Source of the DNA: Firmicutes bacterium CAG:145 | GTDB lineage: Bacteria; Bacillota; Clostridia; Peptostreptococcales; Anaerovoracaceae | Assembly (NCBI GenBank): GCA_000435715.1 | Contig: FR882595.1 | Location: 173,280 to 201,042 of the forward strand | Length of the DNA: 27,763 bases | Direction of reading: 5' to 3' | In this document: positions 15,632 to 23,231 of the stretch, in pieces | Numbering within the stretch: position 1 is the first letter of the stretch | Layout of the letters: the number at the start of each line of letters is the position of its first letter | The notes under the pieces: model-generated | What the model saw: the letters and a program-made list of their open reading frames with translations, nothing else | The model's database searches: none | What the model was told of the DNA's origin: nothing | Translations under genes and position numbers: made by a program

Positions 15632-16341
15632 AAAAGAAAAAATTGGGCAGAGGTTTCTGGGTGACGCTTTTGGTCATAATAGTCCTGATACCGCTGACCG
15701 TAGGAATCTCGTGGTATATGGGAGACAGAAAGTACTACATAGCCAGTGTTCTGATAATGATATATTCCATAATTCCGTTTTTTGCCGGATTCGAAAGCCG
15801 AAGGCCTCAGGCCAGAGAGCTGGTTACGCTGGCAGTCATGTGCGCCATAGCAGTAGCCTCAAGGGCGGCTTTTATATGGGCTCCTAATTTTAAGCCCATA
15901 GGAGGCATCACTATGATAACTGCTATGGCCTTCGGCCCTCAGGCAGGGTTTATGACAGGTTCCCTCAGCCTCATAGTCAGTGATATGATTTTCGGTCAGG
16001 GACCGTGGACTCCGTGGCAGATGTTCTCTTTCGGGCTGTTGGGCTTTATATCCGGCCTGCTTGCGAGAAAAGGCATACTCACCGAAAAGAAGCCTCTTAT
16101 TGACGCTGTGATCGGTTTTTTGCTGATGGTCTTAGTGGTAGGGCCTATCCTCGACACATGCGCTATATTTACTATGGCTCAGATGATAAACACAGAGTCG
16201 GTTTTAGCTGTCTATCTGGCGGGACTGCCCGTCAATATAAGTCAGGGTATCGCAGTTTTCCTGTGCGTGCTGCTTCTTACAAGACCTATGATGAATAAAC
16301 TGGAGCGAATAAAGATTAAATATGGGATGATAGAACAATGA
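15613..16341 (+). CDS. ECF transporter S component, probable corrinoid binder
   Basis: A 242-residue integral membrane protein with about six to seven helices. The family mark is the segment from APNFKPIGGI (90-99) through GPQAGFMTGSLS to FGQGPWTPWQM (127-137), typical of clostridial ECF substrate-binding subunits. There is no N-terminal Met-His/CbiM-type metal site, which argues against cobalt or nickel import. Substrate specificity cannot be read directly. The cobalamin riboswitch and the DUF4430 partner favour cobalamin or a precursor (functionally like CbrT), while the YkoEDC-like gene order leaves thiamin-type substrates as an alternative. The ATG lies within the end of the ATPase gene (19-base overlap) behind a weak GAGGA. 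Its stop overlaps the next start as ATGA. Confidence 0.82.
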   Translation: MQGKQLEKKKLGRGFWVTLLVIIVLIPLTVGISWYMGDRKYYIASVLIMIYSIIPFFAGFESRRPQARELVTLAVMCAIAVASRAAFIWAPNFKPIGGITMITAMAFGPQAGFMTGSLSLIVSDMIFGQGPWTPWQMFSFGLLGFISGLLARKGILTEKKPLIDAVIGFLLMVLVVGPILDTCAIFTMAQMINTESVLAVYLAGLPVNISQGIAVFLCVLLLTRPMMNKLERIKIKYGMIEQ

Positions 16342-17216
16342 GATTTGACAGTTATCACCCGACTATAAATTTAATATATTTTACGGCAGCTATCGGTCTT
16401 GCCATATGTTTTAATCATCCGGTTTACGTGGCTATATCTTATGCCGTAGCTTTCGCCTACTCGGTGAAACTCAGCGGCAAAAGAGCCGTGATCTTTAACT
16501 TGTGTCTGGTGCCTTTTGCCCTGGTATACAGCGGCTGGTATTCGTATTACAATCACTTTGGAGTCACCAATCTGAGACAGAACTTTATCGGAAACGAGAT
16601 AACCCTCGAGGCCCTTCTCTACGGCCTTCAGATAGGATTCACGGCGATTACGGTCATAATGTTCTTTTCGTGTGTGTTCGCCGTATTTTCTTCCGATAAG
16701 ATAGTATACCTGTTCGGAAGGATTTCTCCTAAATTGTCGCTGTTCCTCTCCATAATACTGAGGATGGTTCCGAGGATAAAGCAATACGGCAGACGTATTA
16801 ATACCGCTCAGAAGGGAATAGGAAAGAGCCCTTCTCAGGGGAATCTGTGGAGAAGGTTTGTAAATTCCATGAGGCTTATATCCATATTGATAACATGGAC
16901 GCTGGAGAATTTCGTGGAGAGTTCTGACTCCATGAAGTGCAGGGGATATTCTCTCAAGGGAAGAACCTCCTTTTCGATATACAGATTTGACAACAGAGAC
17001 AGGAGCTTTGTCATAGCGATATTCTTGCTCCTGATTATCACGGTATGCGGATGGGCTCTCGATCAGACGAGTATACACTATAATCCGCAGATAATAATGA
17101 CGGGAATTACGTTCATGTCCTATATATTCTATGCTGCTTACGGTATACTGCTCTTGCTGCCGATGATTCTGCAGATCGCAGGAGAAAGAAAATTTGAGAG
17201 GCTTCGAGCAAGATGA
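16338..17216 (+). CDS. ECF transporter T component (EcfT/CbiQ family), second copy
   Basis: A 292-residue membrane protein paralogous to the T component at 13107. Shared features are the N-terminal HPTIN, a segment LFGRISPKLSLFLSIILR matching IFGKAAPSISLVLSMIMR in the first copy, and the coupling motif DSMKCRGYS followed by FSIYRFDNRD. It begins by a four-base ATGA overlap with the S component gene and ends by another ATGA overlap with the MGMT-like gene, so it is translated as part of the same operon. A second T component is not needed in a standard four-part ECF complex. It may form a heteromeric coupling unit or serve another S component elsewhere, both inference. Confidence 0.9.
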   Translation: MRFDSYHPTINLIYFTAAIGLAICFNHPVYVAISYAVAFAYSVKLSGKRAVIFNLCLVPFALVYSGWYSYYNHFGVTNLRQNFIGNEITLEALLYGLQIGFTAITVIMFFSCVFAVFSSDKIVYLFGRISPKLSLFLSIILRMVPRIKQYGRRINTAQKGIGKSPSQGNLWRRFVNSMRLISILITWTLENFVESSDSMKCRGYSLKGRTSFSIYRFDNRDRSFVIAIFLLLIITVCGWALDQTSIHYNPQIIMTGITFMSYIFYAAYGILLLLPMILQIAGERKFERLRAR

Positions 17217-17527
17217 CGGCAAAACGTGTTTTAGATGAAGGCCTGATATACGAGATACTTTCGGTGGTGGAGGAGATACCGCGGGGATGTGTCGCTACCT
17301 ATGGACAGATAGCGGGACTCATCGGAAGAGAAAAAAATTCCAGACTGGTGGGCAAAGTATTGAGCATGTCAGAGTATTACGGAGATTACCCGTGTTACCG
17401 GGTGGTGAACCATGCGGGAAGACTTGTACCCGGTTGGAGAGAGCAGGCTGAACTCCTCAGAAGAGAGGGAGTTCCCATGAAAGATGAAGATCACGTAGAC
17501 TTAAAAAAATGCCGCTGGCACTTCTGA
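17213..17527 (+). CDS. MGMT-family alkyltransferase-like protein
   Basis: A 104-residue protein of the DNA-binding domain of O6-alkylguanine-DNA alkyltransferases. Residues 10-50 include IPRGCVATYGQIAGLIG and the winged-helix Arg region, and residues 59-75 hold YPCYRVVNHAGRLVPGW. The usual active-site motif is PCHR; here it is PCYR (60-63). The acceptor Cys61 is kept but the activating His is Tyr. Classic alkyltransferase-like (ATL) proteins instead replace the Cys. It could be a weak transferase or a lesion-recognition protein that feeds nucleotide excision repair. It overlaps the second EcfT gene by ATGA, so it is cotranslated with the ECF operon despite an unrelated function. It ends inside the terminator hairpin at 17511-17544. 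Confidence 0.85.
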   Translation: MTAKRVLDEGLIYEILSVVEEIPRGCVATYGQIAGLIGREKNSRLVGKVLSMSEYYGDYPCYRVVNHAGRLVPGWREQAELLRREGVPMKDEDHVDLKKCRWHF

Positions 17528-17550
17528 TAGAAGCGCCCGGCGGCTTATTT
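17511..17550. terminator. Bidirectional intrinsic terminator between convergent genes
   Basis: GCCGC (17511-17515) pairs with GCGGC (17540-17544), enclosing GGCACTTCT/AGAAGCGCC. A7 precedes it and TTATTTT follows, so it works for the MGMT-like gene on the plus strand (its stop codon is inside the loop arm) and for rodA on the minus strand. Confidence 0.85.
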
Positions 17551-17559
17551 TATATGAGA

Positions 17560-18666
17560 TCAGAATCTTATAGGCTTGCTGTTGATGCCTATATTGAGGA
17601 CTACCCCTATGGATATAAGGCTGGCTATGACAGACGTTCCGCCTCCCGACAGCAGAGGGAGGGTTATACCGGTTACCGGCATCAGTCCCATGGTCATGGC
17701 GATATTTTCAAATATCTGGAACAAGAACATGGCAGTGAATCCCACTACTATAAGGGCTCCGTACAGATCCAGAGCGTCCCTTATTATCCTGACGAATCTG
17801 AACAAAAGTCCCGAATAGAGGAGAATAACGAACAGGCCGCCTATAAAGCCCAGCTCTTCTACTACCACTGAAAATATGAAATCCGACTGCTGGACAGGTA
17901 TGAAGTCCAGCTCTTTTTGCGTTCCGTTGAAAAGTCCTTTTCCGCTGAATCCGCCTGAGCCTATGGCGATCTTAGACTGCCAGACCTGATAGTTTCCCGG
18001 AAGATTCACATTGTCAGGATGGAGGAAAGCTTCGATACGCTGCTTCTGATAGTCCCCGAGAAAATTATATATTACCGGCAGCGCTGCCAATGCGGCGACT
18101 ATAGATTTAATCAGTATCTTATAGTCTATGCCGGCGAAAAAGACCATGAAGAGCCAGATTATCATATATACGAGAGCGCTTCCCAAGTCTTCTTTAAGTA
18201 CTATGGCGATGATAGGAAGCGCATACAGGCCTGAAAGCAGTACTCCGCGGAATTTCTTGATGTCTTCTCTGTGATTGGACAAATAGTTTGCCATCAGCAG
18301 AATGAAAAGTATCTTGACGAATTCTGACGGCTGCAGAGTAGTTACCCCTAAGTTTATCCATGCCCTTGAGCCGTACTGCTCCTGGCCAAGACCCGGTATA
18401 TAAACCAGGAGAAGAATCAATATAGATGCGATGTACAGAGGCTTGCTGAATCCGATGAACATGGTGTAATCGAGGTGGAGTACCGTCATCATGGCCGCAA
18501 ATCCAAGCATGTATGCCAAGGCTTGCACCCAGACCACACGATCGAGGACGAATCCCCCGTCGTATACTGTACTTTCCAGCATCAAAAGGCTCATACACCC
18601 CAGAAGAAATACAAAGATCAATATAAATTTGTCCGCCAGTCTGAGCGGGGCAAAAAAATTCTTCAT
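17560..18666 (-). CDS. rodA: Peptidoglycan glycosyltransferase RodA (SEDS family)
   Basis: A 368-residue polytopic membrane protein of the SEDS family, which polymerises lipid II into glycan strands together with a class B PBP during cell elongation. Family motifs seen are GSRAWINLGVTTLQPSEFVK (99-118), the catalytic Asp160 in KEDLGSALVY, and LPLLSGGGTS near residue 335. Length fits RodA rather than the longer FtsW. The start is ATG at 18666; AAAGGAT lies about 13 bases upstream with a weaker GGA nearer. It is transcribed alone from a promoter at 18702-18730, divergent from rny, with no PBP or mre genes adjacent in the window. Confidence 0.93.
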   Translation of the reverse strand: MKNFFAPLRLADKFILIFVFLLGCMSLLMLESTVYDGGFVLDRVVWVQALAYMLGFAAMMTVLHLDYTMFIGFSKPLYIASILILLLVYIPGLGQEQYGSRAWINLGVTTLQPSEFVKILFILLMANYLSNHREDIKKFRGVLLSGLYALPIIAIVLKEDLGSALVYMIIWLFMVFFAGIDYKILIKSIVAALAALPVIYNFLGDYQKQRIEAFLHPDNVNLPGNYQVWQSKIAIGSGGFSGKGLFNGTQKELDFIPVQQSDFIFSVVVEELGFIGGLFVILLYSGLLFRFVRIIRDALDLYGALIVVGFTAMFLFQIFENIAMTMGLMPVTGITLPLLSGGGTSVIASLISIGVVLNIGINSKPIRF

Positions 18667-18701
18667 TCCAAAATTATCCTTTTTAAATTAGTTACTTTGA
18701 T

Positions 18702-18730
18702 ATTATACCCGCATTTTTATCAGATATCAA
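18702..18730 (-). promoter_or_regulatory. Promoter of rodA
   Basis: Minus-strand -35 TTGATA (18725-18730), a 17-base spacer and perfect -10 TATAAT (18702-18707), about 35 bases before the start codon. The 18667-18978 stretch between rodA and rny holds this and the rny promoter; I see no protein gene in it. Confidence 0.7.
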
Positions 18731-18905
18731 GACTTACAAGGTGAAGATACTGCGAATTAGAGAAGAAGTGAACATGCTCAAAAACATTTTTAAGCGTGAT
18801 TTTTCGTCTCGGCCGTCTTTACAAGCGTCAGACGTCATGCTGAGATCGGCGGTAATTGATCTTAATCTCAGAATTTACATCTTACAGGGGGCTTTTATAA
18901 AGTTG

Positions 18906-18934
18906 TTTACATTTTCTTTATTTTGAGCTATAAT
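18906..18934 (+). promoter_or_regulatory. Promoter of rny
   Basis: A -35 TTTACA (18906-18911), a 17-base spacer and perfect -10 TATAAT (18929-18934), about 45 bases before the RNase Y start. Confidence 0.75.
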
Positions 18935-18978
18935 AAATCTGTATGAATATAAACTGAATAGATTAAGGAGGTGTTGTA

Positions 18979-20523
18979 ATGGCTCCAATCGTTGTGACAA
19001 TTATTGCCAGCGCTTGTACATTGATTGTCGGCGCGTTGATCGGATATATTTACAGGAAAAATGTCGGCGAAAAAGCTATAGGTAGTGCTGAACAAAAAGC
19101 AAAAAATCTCGTACTTGACGCCGAGAATAAGTCCGAGACATTGAGAAAAGAGGCTATCCTCGAGGCTAAAGAAGAAGCCCACAGGCTGAGAAGCGACGCA
19201 GAGAAAGACGCAAGAGAAAGACGAGCAGAAATACAACGTTCAGAAAGAAGACTCATCCAGAAAGAAGAGTCCATAGACAGAAAATTAGAGAATATCGAAA
19301 GAAAAGAAGAGAGCATCACCCAAAAAGAACAGAATATCATAAACAAACAGAAGGATCTGGACAAGATCATCTCAAGACAGCTCGAAGAGCTGGAGAGGAT
19401 CTCCGGATACACCATCGACGAGGCCAAGGCGTTGCTGCTTTCCAATATCGAAAAGGAAGTGAGACACGACGCTTCCATCATGATAAAGGATATAGAGTCT
19501 AAGGCCAAAGAAGAAGCGGACAAGAAGGCTAAATATATAATCACCGGAGCTATCCAAAGATGTGCGGCCGACCACGTCGCCGAGAGTACGGTATCGGTAG
19601 TGGCGCTTCCAAACGACGAGATGAAGGGAAGAATCATAGGCCGCGAAGGAAGAAACATCAGAGCGATAGAGACTCTGACCGGAGTGGATCTGATAATAGA
19701 CGATACTCCTGAGGCTGTCATATTGTCAGGATTCGATCCTGTAAGGAGAGAGATAGCCAGAGTAGCCCTTGAAAAACTCATAGTAGACGGAAGAATACAT
19801 CCGGCCAGGATAGAAGAGATGGTGGAAAAGGCTGAACGAGAAGTAAATGCCATCATAAAAGAAGAGGGCGAGCAGGCTGCCTTTGAAGTCGGAATACACA
19901 ATCTTCATCCTGAACTGATAAAGCTTTTGGGAAGACTCAAATACAGGACTTCTTACGGACAGAACGTACTGAAACATTCCGTAGAAGTGGCTCATCTGGC
20001 CGGACTAATGGCCGGAGAACTGGGTCTGGATATTAAGTTGGCCAAGAGAGCCGGTCTTCTTCACGACATAGGCAAGGCTCTCGACCACGAAGTGGAAGGA
20101 ACCCATGTGGATATAGGTATAGATGTGCTGAGAAGGTACAAAGAATCCGAAGCTGTCATCAATGGAATGGCTGCTCACCATGGAGACTATGAACCTAAGA
20201 GCATGGAAGCAGTGCTGATAGCAGCTGCTGACGCGCTTTCGGCTGCAAGACCGGGGGCGAGACGAGAGACTCTCGACGCCTATATCAAACGTCTCGAAAA
20301 ATTGGAAGAGATAGCCAACACTACGCCGGGAGTAGAAAAGTCTTTCGCTATTCAGGCGGGACGTGAAATCAGGATAATAGCCAAACCTGACGACGTCAAC
20401 GACGAGGAGATCGTTTTCCTCGCCAGAGAAATCTCCAAGAAGATCGAGTCTGAACTGGAATATCCGGGACAGATCAAAGTGAACGTGGTCAGAGAGACGA
20501 GAGCAGTAGACTACGCTAAATAG
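18979..20523 (+). CDS. rny: Ribonuclease Y
   Basis: A 514-residue membrane-anchored endoribonuclease that starts decay and processing of many mRNAs in Gram-positive bacteria. An N-terminal transmembrane helix (about 4-25) leads into a long charged coiled coil (about 35-185, rich in Glu/Lys/Arg). A KH RNA-binding domain with GRIIGREGRNIR (217-228) follows, then an HD domain whose metal-binding HD pair is at 362-363 (LLHDIGKA), with HHGD near 400-403. Length and order are standard. The ATG is preceded by a textbook AAGGAGGTG. It is transcribed alone, bounded by its own promoter and by the terminator at 20582-20611. Confidence 0.98.
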   Translation: MAPIVVTIIASACTLIVGALIGYIYRKNVGEKAIGSAEQKAKNLVLDAENKSETLRKEAILEAKEEAHRLRSDAEKDARERRAEIQRSERRLIQKEESIDRKLENIERKEESITQKEQNIINKQKDLDKIISRQLEELERISGYTIDEAKALLLSNIEKEVRHDASIMIKDIESKAKEEADKKAKYIITGAIQRCAADHVAESTVSVVALPNDEMKGRIIGREGRNIRAIETLTGVDLIIDDTPEAVILSGFDPVRREIARVALEKLIVDGRIHPARIEEMVEKAEREVNAIIKEEGEQAAFEVGIHNLHPELIKLLGRLKYRTSYGQNVLKHSVEVAHLAGLMAGELGLDIKLAKRAGLLHDIGKALDHEVEGTHVDIGIDVLRRYKESEAVINGMAAHHGDYEPKSMEAVLIAAADALSAARPGARRETLDAYIKRLEKLEEIANTTPGVEKSFAIQAGREIRIIAKPDDVNDEEIVFLAREISKKIESELEYPGQIKVNVVRETRAVDYAK

Positions 20524-20581
20524 AGCGGTCTAACGCAAGACCCGGCACAAGACGCCTGAGCAAAAACAAATTTGCGGGTAA

Positions 20582-20611
20582 GGGGCTCCTTTTTAAAGGA
20601 GTTCCTTTTTT
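20582..20611 (+). terminator. Intrinsic terminator of rny
   Basis: GGGGCTCCTTT pairs with AAAGGAGTTCC (two G-T pairs) and is followed by six T, 60 bases after the rny stop. Confidence 0.85.
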
Positions 20612-20660
20612 CAAGCTTAATTTATAAGAATCTTATCGTGATCTGGCAAGTGGAGGAAAT

Positions 20661-22040
20661 ATGACGACTATTTTAACTGAACAAGAGAATAAGACTTTTT
20701 ACAGGCAGTTGATCACCGTAGGAATACCGGTGCTCATACAGCAGCTCATAGTGGTGGGGCTGAATCTTGTGGATACCATAATGGTAGGAAAGCTATCGGA
20801 GAATGCCCTGGCGGCTGTAGGCGCTGCCAATCAGGTGTATTTTATGTACAGTGTTGTTATGTTCGGCATCTTTAGCGGGGCGGCTGTATATACCGTCCAG
20901 TATTGGGGAGTGAGAGATCTCAAGAGCCTGAGAAAGATATTGGGCATAGACTATGTCATGTGCCTGGCCATAACTATACCTGTAGTCATACTGGCATTCT
21001 TTGCTTCACCTGTGCTCATGAGTTTTTTCACAGATGATACAGAAGTAATATCTCTCGGAAGAGACTATATGAGAATAGCCTGTTTTTCTTATATCTTCAG
21101 CGGGCTGACCTTCTCCATATCGTATAATTCAAGGGCTCTGATAATGCTCAAGGTGCCGACGACTATCAACGGTATCGCTATACTCATAAATGTATTCTTG
21201 AATTACTGCCTGATCTACGGCAATCTTGGTTTTCCGGAACTGGGAGTAAAGGGAGCAGCAATAGCTACTCTGATAGCCAGGATAATAGAATGTATCGCCA
21301 TGTTTTCATACGTATATTTGTCCAAGGATCATCCACTGGGAGCGAAATTCAAGGAATTCATGTCTTTTGGAAAAGATATGTATAAGAACGTGATGAAGAC
21401 CGCCGTACCTGTCATATTCAATGAGGGGCTGTGGGCGCTTTCGGTGAGCATGGTATTTGCGGCCTATGGAAGGATAGGCCCGTCGGCTCTGGCTATAGTG
21501 CAGGTGGCAAACACTATAACCGAAGTGCTTCAGACGGCGTATGCGGGAGTCAGCAACGCGTCTTCTGTAATCGTCGGTCAGGCTCTGGGACAGGGAAAAG
21601 TGCAACATGCGTATATCTACAGCAAGCGAATACTTAATGTCACCTGGATATTGAATATACTCATGACCTTATTGCTGATATTGATAAGAAAGCCTATAGC
21701 GGAGATATATGATTTTAATGCGGACACTACGCAGATGCTGCTTTCTTCCATGTTCGTCTTTGCCATAGCTATCACGCCTAAGATGCTGAATTATGTGATA
21801 GTCTGCGGAATACTCAGGGCTGGAGGAGATACGCTTTACTGCATGTTCCTGGATGTAGCGTTCAACATGCTGTTGCAGGTGCCTCTGGCGTATCTGTCTG
21901 TTCTAGTATTCGGGCTTCCGCTTCCTGTTGTCATAGCAGTGGTGGCGGTATCAGACGTATTGAAGGCGTTCTTCTGTTACAGGAGATATTTCAGCAGAAA
22001 ATGGATAAATATATTTACCGATGTAGAAGCGGAGGAATAA
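20661..22040 (+). CDS. MATE-family multidrug/toxin exporter
   Basis: A 459-residue protein with about twelve hydrophobic segments in two homologous halves, as in MATE (NorM/DinF-type) antiporters, which export organic cations or metabolites using Na+ or H+ gradients. Recognisable family positions include GIPVLIQQLIVVGLNLVDTIMVG (start of TM1, residues about 22-44) and the matching second-half region near AVPVIFNEGLWALS. Substrate cannot be deduced. Starts at ATG 20661 behind GGAGGAAAT. It is followed 12 bases later by a cysteine desulfurase gene and then thiI with the same small spacing, so all three are probably cotranscribed, although a functional link of the exporter to sulfur transfer is not evident. 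Confidence 0.92.
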   Translation: MTTILTEQENKTFYRQLITVGIPVLIQQLIVVGLNLVDTIMVGKLSENALAAVGAANQVYFMYSVVMFGIFSGAAVYTVQYWGVRDLKSLRKILGIDYVMCLAITIPVVILAFFASPVLMSFFTDDTEVISLGRDYMRIACFSYIFSGLTFSISYNSRALIMLKVPTTINGIAILINVFLNYCLIYGNLGFPELGVKGAAIATLIARIIECIAMFSYVYLSKDHPLGAKFKEFMSFGKDMYKNVMKTAVPVIFNEGLWALSVSMVFAAYGRIGPSALAIVQVANTITEVLQTAYAGVSNASSVIVGQALGQGKVQHAYIYSKRILNVTWILNILMTLLLILIRKPIAEIYDFNADTTQMLLSSMFVFAIAITPKMLNYVIVCGILRAGGDTLYCMFLDVAFNMLLQVPLAYLSVLVFGLPLPVVIAVVAVSDVLKAFFCYRRYFSRKWINIFTDVEAEE

Positions 22041-22052
22041 GAGAGGAAAGAT

Positions 22053-23219
22053 ATGTTTGTTTACCTTGATAACAGCTCTACCACAAGGCCATATGACCGG
22101 ACGTTAAAGATAATGATGAAAGTATTGGGAGAAGATTTCGGAAATCCTTCGTCTCTCCATTCTCTGGGCGTGGCGGCTGAAAAGTATGTCAAAGACGCCA
22201 GAAGATCTCTGGCAAGAGTTCTCAGCGTATCTGAAGAGGAGATATATTTCACTTCCTGCGGCACTGAATCAGACAATGCGGCGATCCTAGGAGGCGCGCT
22301 GTCAAGAAAACGCCGCGGAAAAAAGATCATAACTACACAGGTAGAACATCCTGCCGTTCTGGAGCCGGTAAAAAGGCTTGAGGCCATGGGATTTGAAATA
22401 GAATATATAGGTGTGGACAAGAAATGCAGGCTTGATATGGGCCGGCTTGAACAAGCTCTGACAGAAGATACTGTACTCATTTCGGTGATGTCTGTCAACA
22501 ATGAGACGGGTACGGTGATGCCCATAGAGCAGATAGCCCGGATCAAGGACAGATTCAATGAAGAGCATGGATGCGACATATTGCTCCATACTGACGCGGT
22601 GCAGGCTCTGGGAAAGATACCTGTAGCCGTAAAGGGAGTGGACATGATCTCTGTCAGCGGACACAAGATACACGGTCCCAAGGGAACGGGGGCTCTCTAC
22701 ATCAGAAAAGGCCTTTCAATTCCGGCGTTTATGGTCGGGGGAGGACAGGAGCGCAATATGCGTTCAGGAACGGAGAATACGGCGGGCATAGCAGGCTTCG
22801 GCAAGGCTGCGGATATCTCAGCGGAGAATTTTTCAGATAGGACATCTGCCATGATATCTGCCCGCGACCGACTTCTCTGCGGTCTCAGGGCCGAGATAAA
22901 AGATATAGTGGTAAATAGTCCGGAAGATTCGTCAGCAGGGCCTTCGGTACTGAGCGTGTCCTTTCTCGGCACCAGAGGAGAGGTGCTGCTCCATTCTCTC
23001 GAACAGGACAGCATATTTGTTTCCACAGGTTCAGCCTGCTCTTCAAACAAGAAGGGGCAGAGCCACGTCTTGTCGGCCATGGGGCTTTCGCAGAAAGAGA
23101 TAGAGAGCGCTGTAAGATTCAGCTTCAGCGAATTCAATACTTCTCAGGAGATGGATTACGTTACAGACAAGGTGAAGCAGGCTGTCGCCAGATTCAGAAA
23201 GCTGGGCAGCTTCAGATAA
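22053..23219 (+). CDS. Cysteine desulfurase (NifS/IscS family)
   Basis: A 388-residue PLP enzyme that takes sulfur from L-cysteine as a persulfide and passes it on. PLP contacts are visible at His99 (VEHPAV), Asp181 (HTDAVQ) and the Schiff-base Lys205 (SGHKIHGPKG). The persulfide Cys is 329 in STGSACSS, followed by the flexible-loop sequence of group I enzymes. The gene lies 12 bases before thiI; this pair matches the NifZ-ThiI arrangement of Bacillus subtilis, where the desulfurase feeds ThiI for 4-thiouridine in tRNA. No Fe-S scaffold gene follows, which supports a dedicated ThiI partner over general Fe-S assembly. Starts at ATG 22053 with GAGAGGAAAG upstream. Confidence 0.95.
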   Translation: MFVYLDNSSTTRPYDRTLKIMMKVLGEDFGNPSSLHSLGVAAEKYVKDARRSLARVLSVSEEEIYFTSCGTESDNAAILGGALSRKRRGKKIITTQVEHPAVLEPVKRLEAMGFEIEYIGVDKKCRLDMGRLEQALTEDTVLISVMSVNNETGTVMPIEQIARIKDRFNEEHGCDILLHTDAVQALGKIPVAVKGVDMISVSGHKIHGPKGTGALYIRKGLSIPAFMVGGGQERNMRSGTENTAGIAGFGKAADISAENFSDRTSAMISARDRLLCGLRAEIKDIVVNSPEDSSAGPSVLSVSFLGTRGEVLLHSLEQDSIFVSTGSACSSNKKGQSHVLSAMGLSQKEIESAVRFSFSEFNTSQEMDYVTDKVKQAVARFRKLGSFR

Positions 23220-23231
23220 GGGAGAGAGATC

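Noticed and set aside
13107..17216. Cobalt transporter CbiMNQO explanation for the cobalamin-regulated ECF operon
   Set aside because: No CbiM N-terminal metal motif and no CbiN; the S component is of the FGQGPWTPWQM type, and two T components are present.
16371..17222. 283-codon minus-strand open frame opposite the second EcfT gene
   Set aside because: It is fully antisense to a clear EcfT gene with family motifs; the minus-strand translation is basic and Tyr/Ser-rich with no recognisable domain.
18741..18926. 61-codon plus-strand frame between rodA and rny
   Set aside because: No good ribosome binding site, and it overlaps the rny promoter (18906-18934); probably non-coding leader.
19050..19901. 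283-codon minus-strand open frame opposite rny
   Set aside because: Ser/Phe/Leu-rich mirror of the coiled-coil coding region of RNase Y; no start signals.
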